A DNA stretch of 64,000 nt from Lineus longissimus (Eukaryota; Nemertea; Pilidiophora; Heteronemertea; Lineidae), in contig NC_088308.1 of NCBI RefSeq assembly GCF_910592395.1, positions 2,728,001 to 2,792,000 on the forward strand, in the 5' to 3' direction. Of the stretch, positions 22,821 to 33,059 are shown one piece after another (position 1 is the first letter of the stretch; every line of letters starts with the position of its first letter). Under the pieces are notes generated by a model. It ran no database searches. It was not told the origin of the DNA and worked only from the letters and a program-made list of their open reading frames with translations. The position numbers were made by a program, and so were the translations under genes.

Positions 22821-24014
22821 ATGGCTTATCGGACGCGTGCCCTTGTTGTTGGGTTGACGATGTTCTTGGTGGGGGCAGCCACCTACCAGTTCTTCACCAG
22901 TATCGGCCCGTCAATAGCGGGACGCGCGAAGATGCGCGTATACTCCGACAGCGCTACTAACCTTCGAATGGCTGCGAAGCTGGGGAGGTCGATGACTTCT
23001 ACTGCAGCAAGAGTGGCGGATCATTTGGTGGAACTTGGCGACTGTGCCACTTTTCGCGCCAGTGCCCCGATCTATGCCCATTGGAAGCTACGGGCGGATT
23101 TACCAAATGTCTCCTTGTCTGATCCTCTGAAATCCATCTTTCATTACGGAATATTTATCGATCCTAATGTTACATTGGCTGCCAAAACTAGAAAACCGGA
23201 GGATGGGAAATACGTGGTTCCAAATATACAGCATTACGCTTGGTATTCGGACAATTCTAAAAATGTCAAAGTGAATCTAAGATTTCATCATTATTTGAGT
23301 ATGCTCAGTGCTCAGAAATTTAATAAGCCAGATTGTGTTTACTTTTGGTATGAGAAAGAGCCAACTGGTGAACTTTGGGAAAAATTAAAAAACAAGTTAC
23401 CAAACTTGATTATGGTGTATCGTGAAGGTCCCACTTCCATATATGGAAATGTAATTAACTTGCCGGAGCACAAGTCGGATGTTGTGCGCTTAGAGGCGTT
23501 GCTCAAGTATGGCGGACTTTACACCGACTTGGATGTTCTCGTTTTAAAGCCTTTGACGGACCTTCGCGTCCACGATATGACCATGGGATATGAATCAGCA
23601 GGCGAAGCCCGCAACTGGCTTTGCAATGGAATCATGCAGGCAAAGCCCAATGCCACTTTTCTGCGGATATGGTACAAACGGTATGAAAAGTTTAATGATG
23701 GGAACTGGGGAGGGCATTCTGTGAGATTGCCAGCAAAATTGGCAAAGGAATTCCCGAAATTGATTCACACGGAAATTGACACGTTTAATCGGCCAAATTG
23801 GCAGGAAGTAAATTGGCTATACAAGGATGGAAAGATCTGGGACTGGAGCCGGAGTTACACTGTTCATCTTTGGTTCAGGTTTTATAATAAGGAGCACAAT
23901 CTTGAAGATATAAAAACCATTAATACAACCATGGGACAGTTGTTTAGGTTTGTAGTCTATGGTAAAATAGACTTGATTGGAAAGGATAAAAAAGTCACAG
24001 CCTTCAGTTTATGA
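22821..24014 (+). CDS. DXD-motif glycosyltransferase, type II membrane protein (GT32-like)
   Basis: One coding exon of 397 codons. Residues about 6-27 (RALVVGLTMFLVGAATYQFF) form a signal-anchor after a short basic N-terminus, the usual layout of Golgi glycosyltransferases. VPNIQHYAWYSDN (about 133) corresponds to the 'IPKIIH..W' block, and LLKYGGLYTDLDVLVLKPL holds the DXD metal/nucleotide-sugar motif at D236-L237-D238. This is the Gly_transf_sug family, related to alpha-1,4-galactosyl- and N-acetylglucosaminyltransferases. A Trp-rich stretch (NWQEVNW, about 326) follows. Asn sequons occur at about 96, 116, 277 and 368. The ATG is 2 bases after a good acceptor (TTTTCAG at 22813-22819), so an intron splits the 5' UTR. 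A possible ATTAAA signal is at 24176-24181. Donor, acceptor and linkage cannot be told. Confidence 0.85.
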   Translation: MAYRTRALVVGLTMFLVGAATYQFFTSIGPSIAGRAKMRVYSDSATNLRMAAKLGRSMTSTAARVADHLVELGDCATFRASAPIYAHWKLRADLPNVSLSDPLKSIFHYGIFIDPNVTLAAKTRKPEDGKYVVPNIQHYAWYSDNSKNVKVNLRFHHYLSMLSAQKFNKPDCVYFWYEKEPTGELWEKLKNKLPNLIMVYREGPTSIYGNVINLPEHKSDVVRLEALLKYGGLYTDLDVLVLKPLTDLRVHDMTMGYESAGEARNWLCNGIMQAKPNATFLRIWYKRYEKFNDGNWGGHSVRLPAKLAKEFPKLIHTEIDTFNRPNWQEVNWLYKDGKIWDWSRSYTVHLWFRFYNKEHNLEDIKTINTTMGQLFRFVVYGKIDLIGKDKKVTAFSL

Positions 24015-24253
24015 TGAACGCATCCAGCAGCTGGTTGGGTACTATTCCTTTTAACGAGGTTTAGCAATGTTCCGATGAGTCACAGAACTGCGACATTGCG
24101 AAGAACTGTTCAAAGTGTTAGCCCATTGTTGAAAGGCACCCATCATGTTACGTGATTGTATTGAATTTTAACGTAATTAAAGCACATGTATTCATTACCC
24201 AAAAAGAGGTTTCATTGTAATTTATTGTGGATCATGACATCTGATATCACGAC
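24015..24253 (+). other. 3' UTR of the glycosyltransferase gene
   Basis: After the TGA at 24012-24014 the likely poly(A) signal is ATTAAA at 24176-24181, within TAATTAAAGC. That gives a short UTR of about 170-190 bases. Confidence 0.5.
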
Positions 24254-24340
24254 ACCCCGCCTTATCCATACATGTTCCCTCCTGCTTATCCTTGTTGAGA
24301 TATTGATGCGCAAGCGCAGTGAGAACCTGAAACAGTTATG
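24254..24340 (+). repeat. Dispersed repeat B, copy 1
   Basis: Contains CCATACATGTTCCCTCCTGC, then TTATCCTTGTTGAGATATTG and GAGAACCTGAAACAGTTA. The same blocks recur at 25079-25146, and the head of the unit again at about 25167-25203. Confidence 0.7.
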
Positions 24341-26381
24341 ATTGGGTCAAGGACATCGGTCATCCCCTTCTCTGGTCTCACTAGTCAGTGTGGTGATCAG
24401 GCCAAAAAACTAGTACTTCAATCGAGAGTGATTACCATGGATACAGATGGGCCTACTCTATCTCTATTGTTCAAATGTAAATGTCCGATGTTTTTTGTGA
24501 AGGGGTAGCTCTGTCGATTATTTGAGGAAAATACCAGTTTCTTCTGTGCACTTACGCGGTGAGCAGGCCCTGCATGCTATTTATAGTTCAACAGTATGGT
24601 GACATCGACTGGTTCCTGTGAAATTGCACATGTTCTCAAGGTAAAATTTCGAGGGCAAAAAACTCCCAAAAAAAGCCGCAACGACAGCCTATTTTTATAT
24701 AAAAGATTGAAATAGTCGTCAGTTGGCTTTCTCAAGGTGATGAGTAGATGTGTATGAAATTTTTTTTTTCACCATCCTTGTTAATCTTGTAGTAATTAGG
24801 CATAAAGGTGAAATTTTTCAAATTCGCCTTAACATACAGGGTGTCTCATGCATTGTTCTGCATCAGTCTATGCATGACTGTATGTCTAGACGACGTTGAA
24901 ACTTGGCCAGATGTATTCCACAAGTGAGAAACTATTCAGAAATGTATAGGTTTGTGTGAGATTAAGGTACTGCCAAGTCTACAGCCGCTGGAACAGCCTG
25001 TGTATGCATGAAATGACGTCGCGTCATTTTTGGAGGCAGGTAGGCCTGGCCTCCTCACCGGCTAGTGAGACCTCTGTACCTGTTCCCTCCTGCTTATCCT
25101 TGTTGAGATATCGATGCGCGAGCGCAGCGAGAACCTGAAAGAGTTACATCACGTCATACTCATGGTCATCCCGCCTTCTCCATACATGTTCCCTTCTGCT
25201 TTTTGTTAAATCACAAACCCTTCAGTAATCCACCTAACGCTGTACCCTAAGTATATATACTTGTCCCAGCTGACAGCTGATTTGATTGCTACAGTGCTCT
25301 GCCGTGTTAGTCAAAGCATTATGACCATTGTTGGCCGGCGATTGTTCCCATTGTTGACAGGTCACTGGCGAGCCAACTGTGGCAGAGATAGTAGGTCGAG
25401 TGAGACAGACTTGGCAACGATGATCACCATTGACTACGCTTGGAAAATGTCCCACCTTATGAACTAGTGGCGTCACCTGTTATTTCTAGACGAACTCCGA
25501 CATCCCTCGAAGTGTACATTGAGGATGTAACAAATCGCAGGTGAAATAGGTTTCTGCCAATTTTTTAGATTTTTGTTTCAAATTTGCACTTTTGGTGCCC
25601 TCAAAGCGAGGCTTGGACGTGACTTACAGTCACGAAGTAAGATTACACCCCAGTGCATCTAACTGCTGTTTGAAATCGCTGTTTATAACCTCAATTGTCA
25701 CGCAAGTTAAAAAAAGTACAGGGTGTCCCAAAAAATCAGACATGGTGGTTGGTCACACTCAAATACTTAACTTGCGTCTTGCATCACATGCACAGTATGA
25801 AGTCAGCCTGAATGCTCTCGCATAGGCCTGAGTAACTTCAGGGTTAAGTAACGTAAAAAAGAATGACCAGACACACAATTAGGTGTGTGTAAAGTTCTAC
25901 AAAAACTAGGCCTACTCTCTAACCTTATTTACCCATTTTTTCACATCCTAATATCAATTTTTCCAACAGCTATTCTATTTTTGTCAAAAAACTGCAGTCT
26001 AGCCATTCAGTGCTGAATTACATCTCTGTGAGTTCACCTCTACTACAAATTACAATTCGTTTTTCCCAACTGGTGGGCGATTGCATTGCAGGCACCTTGA
26101 ACAAAACAGGAGATTATGATTTGAACATTTTGAAAGGAAACTTTGATAAAAACCAGGAATATATATGGAATGCCCAAAAGGAGTGTTGCCATGCAATAGC
26201 TCTAATGATATCAAAACTAGAGAATTTCAATTCGTCCCAGGGGCAACATCTCAGTCACAGAAGCCCTAAGGGACTTGTGATAACTTGTTTGCTCAGTGCA
26301 AGCAACCAAGTAAGTCAGTCCAACATTGAATCATTGTTCCATCAATGTGATAAAACAATTATCTTGTTATGTCTCTTTCAG
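24341..26381. other. Intergenic DNA upstream of ZDHHC6
   Basis: No recognisable gene. The stretch holds repeat B copies and two 'CAGGGTGTC' motifs (about 24838 and 25716), words often seen at the ends of old mobile elements. A splice acceptor at 26380-26381 (TCTCTTTCAG) begins the ZDHHC6 exon, so a non-coding first exon should lie upstream, position unknown. A 156-codon frame (26010-26480) overlaps this acceptor and the ZDHHC6 exon in another frame and was not accepted as a gene. Confidence 0.5.
25079..25203 (+). repeat. Dispersed repeat B, copies 2 and partial 3
   Basis: 25079-25146 repeats the block of 24272-24337 with changes such as ATATCGATGCGCGAGCGCAG against ATATTGATGCGCAAGCGCAG. 25167-25203 then repeats the head of the unit (CATACATGTTCCCTTCTGC) and breaks off. 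Confidence 0.7.
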
Positions 26382-26434
26382 GTCACCTCCTCAAGTCAGT
26401 TTCAGAATTGTTGGGTCCGAGCTGATGCCAAACA

Positions 26435-26750
26435 ATGGACGTCATGGAATTGGGTCGTGTGTTCCATTGGGGACCTTTGATTGCCCTGTCTATAATCTTC
26501 AGCATCTCAACCAGCTCAATAGTTTGTGACATGATGTGGTGGCCCCTCACAACTACTGGTGGTATCATCCATTTCATAATTTACATCATGTGGATGTATC
26601 TGACACTATATCATTTCTTGGGGGGCATGTATACTGGTCCTGGACATGTCCCATATGATTGGATGCCAGTAAGTACCAAGAAACATGGTATTGCACTATG
26701 CTTTTTGGCTCACCGTAGGGGAGTCTATACAATACCGCAGTGTCCGTCGT

Positions 26751-26794
<44 letters not shown>

Positions 26795-29700
26795 CGTCGT
26801 ATCCTAGTTCAAAAACAGTGGCACGTTTCTTAACCGCTAGGTCTATGAACTTAAAACTTTGTACACATGACCCCCTAGGTCAGATGACCCGTGACACTAA
26901 ATTTCTGTCCGATCTGATTCTCTACTTGGCCACCAGGGGGCCAAATGTGGATATCTAAAAAGTGTGATATCTCGCTTATTAGTGACTTGTTTTCGATGAA
27001 ACTTTTGTTGTAGGTACTCATAGCAAATATACATCTTATATCATACGGCTTTTTAATTTGACCTACTTTTCAAGGTCACAGAGGTCATATGGCGTAAATT
27101 GGCCGTTAGAGTGTAAACTATGGCACGTTTCTTAACCACTAAAGCTATGAACTTGAAACTTGGTACATATAACCCCCTATATCACATAGCCTCTGGTGCT
27201 GAATTTCAGTTTGATCTGATTCTCAACTTTGCCACCAGGGGGCCAAAAGTGGAAATCTAAAAAGTGTGATATCTCGCTTATAAGTGACTTGTTTTCGATA
27301 AAATTTTTATGGTAGGTACCCTTAGGAAGAATACATCACATATCTTACGGGTTTTCAATTTGACCTACTTTTCAAGGTCACAGAGGTCATATGGCGTAAA
27401 TTGGCCGTTAGAGTGTAAACTATGGCACGTTTCTTAACCAGTAAAGCTATGAACTTGAAACTTGGTGCATATAACCCCCTACATCAGATAACCTCTGATG
27501 CCAAATTTTGGCTCGATCTGATTCTTTATTCGGCCACCAGGGGGCCATAATGGAAAAAGTAAGAAGTGCAATATCTTGCTTATTTTTAGTGATTCGTTTT
27601 CAATAACATTTTTATGGTAGGTTCTCCTAGCAAGGATACATCACATATCATATGAGTTTTTGATCTGACCTGCTTTTCAAGGTCACAGAGGTCAAATGGC
27701 GTAAATTTGTCGTTTGATTGTAACTATGGCACGTTTCTTAACCACTAAAGCTTTGAACTTGAAATTTGATACACATGACTCCCTACGTCATGTAACCTCG
27801 GACACCGAATTTCGATCTGATCTGGTACTCAACTCGGCCACCAGGAGGCCAAAACTAAAATAGGTAAAAAGTGCAATATCTCGTTTATTATTGACTTGTT
27901 TTTGATGATATTCTTATGGTACTTACTCCAAGCAACGATACATCACATGTCATACCGACTTTGGTTTGACCTATATACTATACATGTACAATGTTTCTTA
28001 ATCTGGATGAATTACAAAGCACCAAATATCTATACGGTGAGCACAATGGCCCCTGGCCGTTTCATTTTTCAGGTGCACCGGCTGGAAATATAAAATGGCC
28101 CCGGGCAAAAAAAACAGAAATATTATTTGAGTTGATAATGGTTTTTCTGTTTGTGCACCCAGACGGACTTTGATTGAGAAGAGTAGCCGAGTGTCGTTTT
28201 ATAACTTTTCAAGAATCGAATCCCTGTTTTTACAACATTTATGTAGTGCGAGACCTGAGTGAACTTTATTGTAGGAGACTGTCGGTCCTGAATTTAAAAA
28301 AAAATCCTTGCACGTGGTGAATCATGAATTCTTGTGAGAACTGTAATGACTGCTGTTCACATGAACTGTCCACGATGTAGATCAAGTCTTGTGAAGATAA
28401 AAAATACTCAGTTGTGCATCTAATAACATTTTTTAATGTTTCACCTTTATTTACAGGAAAATGAAGGGGATGTCCAGTATCTTCAGTATTGTGAAATATG
28501 TGAAACCTATAAAGCTCCCCGCTCTCATCACTGCAGGAAATGTGATAGGTAAGGAGGTGTGTGTTCCTCATCAGTGGCGCAGATCATCTGTCACCTCCGA
28601 GGTCAAGAGGTTCCATTCAACCGTTTGATCATGTGATAGATAGGGAAACTCTAGCTTAGGCTTTCTCTTGGGGCCCATGTTCTTCCAAGTTCCAACACTA
28701 CATCTCATTGCCCAGTATTGTTAATTTATAAATTTTCCCATCAGGATGAACCTGGTAGAATTTCAATGATGAGTACGTCCTTTTATTGGCTGTAATCTCT
28801 GTGTACATCTGCATCAGACATTCTATCAGACTCTGTTGAAAACCAAGCTGGCGTGCAGTCTGGGTTTGCCCCTACAGTAGGTAACAAGAGCTACTGTAGT
28901 AGTCGCTAGTACTATTGGCCCCTGTTGCTCTTGTCGCAATATTTCATAATTAATATTGTGATTATTCACACTCCAACATTTCAGATGTGTGATGAAGATG
29001 GATCATCACTGTCCTTGGATCAATAACTGCTGCGGCCACCGCAACCACCGATCATTCACGCTCTTCCTCTTCTTTGCACCATGTGGTTGCATCCATTCCT
29101 TAGTCATCTTGGTGTCTTCCCTCTATAGAGCAGTCAATGCAGTAAGTTCTACTTATTATATCTACATGGCCTTGAATGGCAGACTTAGATTTGTAGCCAC
29201 CAAACTATGCAGCAGTGTTGTTTACTGGCATGTAAAAGTTAAATGAACTTGTGGACCTGATCTGATGTCATCTCATAGAGCCTTTTGGTATTTAATGGTG
29301 TAGTAAGTTGTTGGATGTGCCTTGCTGGTGTACTTTAGCAGCAGCTGAAATCGAGATTTCGGGGTCAAGTATACATGTGCATTATGCACAGTCACCAAAC
29401 TGTTAGCAAAAATAATCAATTCAGAATGTATGCAAAGTACACCTCAAGGTTTACCCTCATTCAACGAAGTTGAACCCGATGGTGGAATGGTGAAGATGTC
29501 TTAGTGTCTTGAAGTTTTACTTTTGTCATTGCAATAACCAAGATGACTGGCAAATCTTTGTACTTTTATTCTTGCAATGAAGAATTTGTAATGTCACTAT
29601 TTACTCTCTATTTAAAAGATTGTTTCCTTTCAGGATAGGATTTTGTCATCTTAATTTCATGAAGTTCTTTCAATATTTTATTTAGCATTATTATATCTAC

Positions 29701-31824
29701 TATGGCTCTGGTGATGAACCCATAGTAGTCCTTGGTCTGATTCCTTTCCTGGCGTGTATATTTGCTACCGGGCTTGCTATTGGAGTTATCTTAGCTGTTG
29801 GAGGACTTTGTGTTGTACAGGTAAGCAAGCCCTGTTGAAAGTAGAACCTGAAAACAGCCTTAATGGGGTGAAAATATATGACTTTGCCATGAAGCACACC
29901 GCTTCTGTGCAGTAGACAAGTTCCTGATCAACACTACAATTGTCAGGCGATTTTGATCATGACTCGTTGACCTAGATCAGAGACAGCTGCATCTCTCTCA
30001 TCATAGGGAAAACATGATGCCTCCTTATTAGTATGCCTTTGACCAAAAAACTATTCAATATAAAGTGATCAGCTGTTTGGAGGCTCCGGCAACAGCCAAG
30101 CCGGTGTGTTTTTTTGGCACTTGATGGTCTTCAAACCTACCAACTTCCGATCATAAGTCTGGTGCTCCTTCACTGTTCAACTGTGCCATACCCATTGAAA
30201 CATTTATTCAACAAGATTTATATCAAACTGATTGAGACTTTAAAATTTCAGTTGAAAAGTATCTTGAAGAATGAAACTGGGATTGAATCATGGATTATAG
30301 AAAAAGCCGAGTATCGTCAGCAGGCTGATGATGAGCCAGATTTCGTTTATCCATACGACCTGGGCAAATGGGACAACTTCAAACAAGTGTTCACATGGAA
30401 GGGAACGCCAGTGTCCAATGGTTTAGTGTGGGATGTTAGAGAGGGATGTAATCAATATACATTAACTGTAAGTTGGATTCTCTGTCTGCAGATGCAGAGA
30501 CCTTGTTTCATCACTTGAAAACACATAAAAACAGATGTCTAGGCACACCTAGATCCATCTATTCCAAATGCAGTGAAACGCAATTACTTTGTACCCACGT
30601 ATGAAATTTCTAAGACTGATGAGTTCATATTACCTCAGTGCCACCCGTCAGCTTCTGAGTGGTGTAGTGTAAACAACAGCGTCAGTCACCTCTAAGGTCC
30701 TGGGTTCAATTCCCAGTATACTCATGAGATAGATGTCTTTTACTGAGTGTAAACCTCTGTCTCTCTTACCTTCCAGATGGAACAAATTGCCCAGAAGAAG
30801 GAGAAGAAAGACCGTGCCATCCAGTATACTATAATAGAGCAATATAGTGGTAGTTGGTTCCCAATTAGCCGAGGGTTCAAAGTGTGCTGCTGCCCACCAT
30901 GTACAGACGAGGCAAGGATAGCAGTGAAAAAAGGAGACGAGGTACTCGTTACCAGGTGGAAAAAGTAAGTTGGAGTTACAATAAAAAGTTTTGAAACAAA
31001 TGTTTTTTTTGCATGTTATTAAAAGAAGAAATCAAGACCAAGTTTGTGATTAATACTGTTTAACTATGAACTTTATTTCTGAGGCGCTCTAAAGAGAGGG
31101 GAGGAATCAACTTTTATCACCCAACAATGCAGGTTTGGAGCTAAAATATTGAACAAAACTGCAGCCGCAGCCAAGGATTGGAGAGAAATGTCGACTCTAC
31201 CAAAGCAGTGTTCGGTGGTACAACAGACAGTGAATTGTCAATGTCTATTCGACACCTCAAACTTGATGTCATTTGGCCAAATCTGCTGAGAATCTGCTTT
31301 CATTTGACGACCATATGCTTTGTTTATTTCAGACATTGGCTTTATGGCGAGCTGATCCATCCTAAGAAAGCAGTTGCACCTCCTCCAACAGGTATGCATC
31401 ATCACTTATAATCAGGCAGTTAAATGCACCAACTTCATGGTTCAGTATTACTGTATCTTCATGCAAAATATGCTTTATTGTAAAATTGGCTTAGCCCATA
31501 TTTGCCAATTTGTTCATGCATTCAAAGATAAGGCTTTTATTTGAATCAAATAGCAGTTCAGAATCTCCCATATTGTAATGTGTTTGCCAAAAAGAGGCAC
31601 GGGGAGCTCCTACGATATGAGAAATTTAAAAAAAACTGAAATGTTACTTCAAATTTACAGTCCATTGCGTGGGATTAGAGATAGTGAAGTGTTATAAAGT
31701 TGATTTAATTGTTTCCTTTTTTTTAGGACGTGATCGAAAGCGAGGTTGGTTCCCAAGAAAGTGTGCCGTTGAGTTGGTCAACAATGGTTGTACATTCCCT
31801 AATTTAAGCAAGAAAGAGGACTGA
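26435..31824 (+). CDS. ZDHHC6: Palmitoyltransferase ZDHHC6, complete
   Basis: A DHHC protein S-acyltransferase with an SH3 domain; vertebrate ZDHHC6 works in the ER. Coding exons: 26435-26668, 28457-28548, 28985-29141, 29686-29820, 30252-30467, 30777-30964, 31333-31391, 31727-31824. Total 1179 nt (392 aa; human is 413). TM1 is at about 13-31 and TM2 at about 43-64. The Cys-rich domain starts at C90 ([16 protein letters not shown]), and the active-site DHHC is D115-C118 in [14 protein letters not shown]3 and TM4 follow in exons 3-4 ([32 protein letters not shown]). Exons 6-8 encode the SH3-like domain ([20 protein letters not shown]...[11 protein letters not shown]). The C-terminus is KKED, a KKxx-type ER retrieval signal. 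The start ATG has an in-frame stop 15 bases upstream, after the acceptor at 26381, so the exon begins with 5' UTR. Confidence 0.96.
26742..26802 (+). repeat. (CGT)n microsatellite
   Basis: About 15 CGT/GTC triplets with two CCGTC interruptions lie in ZDHHC6 intron 1, directly before the ~302-bp tandem repeat. In many marine invertebrates a GTC-triplet run heads this kind of repeat, so the two are probably one element. Confidence 0.85.
26820..27985 (+). repeat. ~302-bp tandem repeat, 4 copies, in ZDHHC6 intron 1
   Basis: Units start at GGCACGTTTCTTAACC: 26820, 27122, 27424 and 27729 (periods 302, 302 and 305). Each has AAAGCTATGAACTTGAAACT, a GGCCACCAGGGGGCC block, GTGATATCTCGCTTAT and, in units 1-3, TTCAAGGTCACAGAGGTCA. 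The fourth unit stops near 27975, before that last block. No frame stays open through the array. Divergence between units is moderate, so it is not very recent. Confidence 0.85.
27073..27694 (+). promoter_or_regulatory. Three AGGTCA direct repeats (DR3) within the tandem repeat
   Basis: AGGTCA-CAG-AGGTCA occurs at 27073-27087, 27375-27389 and 27680-27694, each preceded by TTCA so that TCAAGGTCA is also present. DR3 is a known RXR-heterodimer arrangement, and TCAAGGTCA is the known monomer site of ERR/FTZ-F1-type receptors. The match is exact in all three. Function in vivo is inference. Confidence 0.45.
30643..30765 (+). mobile_element. tRNA-derived SINE in ZDHHC6 intron 5
   Basis: The element has RNA polymerase III boxes in tRNA order. 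The A-box-like TGGTGTAGTGT is at 30660-30670. The B box GGTTCAATTCC (30703-30713) lies inside a perfect T-arm, CTGGG-loop-CCCAG (30700-30716). The acceptor stem of a real tRNA is not seen, so this is a SINE head rather than a gene. Its 3' part runs into the polypyrimidine tract of the exon 6 acceptor at 30775-30776. Confidence 0.6.
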
Positions 31825-33059
31825 TTGGAGCAATCTTTATGTGAATGGTAGCAGTAAATGAAGAGCTTTGATGCAATGAAATCACATGTGATGAAAAGGC
31901 TTGTTTGCATGTTGAGAGAGAGGAGATTAGACTTGGTTGTACTGGTTTCTCTTCCAGACTCTCATCTCCTCATTGTAAAATTGGATCGAATATTCTCTGA
32001 GCAGGGTGATGTCATTCATACACTTTTATATTTTTATATTTTGGTAAAGTTTATCAGAGTCACCTTGGAATTTCAGGGGTTAAAATTTGTGAGAATGTTA
32101 GCGTTTGATAGGTCAAGGTGATCAGAGTGAGGTTATCGTGTCTAGGTCGTCACTTTATTTTATTTGAGGCAATATTTTGTCAATTGTGCACATCTTTTTG
32201 TAGTTTGAAATGATTGTGATCTGTCACTTTCCATTGGTTTATTTTGAGTTGGACACCATGACTTTGTATCATGCATTTGTAATTTGGCTTCTACACAACA
32301 CTCCAATTACCTGTAATCACTGGTCAATTGACTGGGATTAATGTGTGTAGCACGTTCCAATAACCTTAAACCTGAACTCCTACAAATGCTATCGGTTTTT
32401 TTTAGCCGGTCAAATGACGTAACGTTGTTCGTCCATTGTGGTGCAGGGATTTGCAAAGGTCATGTATTATTACTGTTTGTCATTCATGGCAGTATTTCAC
32501 ATCATCTAATGTAAACCAGGAGGTTTCAAAAGGCCCAAAACTTCAACTGTAATGCATTCACCATTGAAATATGCCAGCAAATGCAATATTAAGTCTCCAA
32601 TTGAAAATGAGCAGGATATGTGTCTTGACCATTATTAACATAATAACTAATATGGGTATGGGGATTTTCAGCGCAGGTCTGAATTTGAACAGAAATCTTG
32701 GTTGAGTAGGTCATTAATTATGGTTGCTGTATCATTCTAGACAATTCACTGTTCATTTATAGAATGCATGTGTATTTACTTACAAGTACTAATGATTAAT
32801 TTTTCAATAAAATTAACGTCAGGTAGATGTCATTTGTTGTCCCTTCATTTGAGAATGTTTTGCCCAGGACGACCTGTACACCCTCGCACCTGTACCCTGG
32901 ATACAGGTGACCTGTGCACTGTCACTGGCAATCCCTCCACTCATTTCCCCAAGAGGCCAACTGATGGTTGCGATCTAGGAGGGTACGTAAGCAGTGTACT
33001 CGGATCTACCACTGATAGATAGATGTAGAACACTTCCTCTGAGATCAATCACCACAGAG
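31825..33059 (+). other. ZDHHC6 3' UTR and flank
   Basis: No coding potential is seen after the TGA at 31822-31824. AATAAA at 32806-32811 would give a 3' UTR of about 1 kb. The last 200 bases are transition to the minisatellite. Confidence 0.55.

Noticed and set aside
22672-22857. 61-codon frame overlapping the glycosyltransferase start
   Set aside because: It crosses the TTTTCAG acceptor and overlaps the signal anchor in a different frame.
24838-25733. Transposon bounded by two CAGGGTGTC motifs
   Set aside because: The two motifs are in the same orientation and no inverted ends or target duplication could be seen.
26010-26480. 156-codon plus-strand frame upstream of ZDHHC6
   Set aside because: It crosses the splice acceptor at 26381 and overlaps the ZDHHC6 first coding exon in another frame. 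It has no known motif and no Met-proximal signal.
30650-30720. A tRNA gene
   Set aside because: A and B boxes and a T-arm are present, but no matching acceptor stem or convincing anticodon arm. A SINE head fits better.
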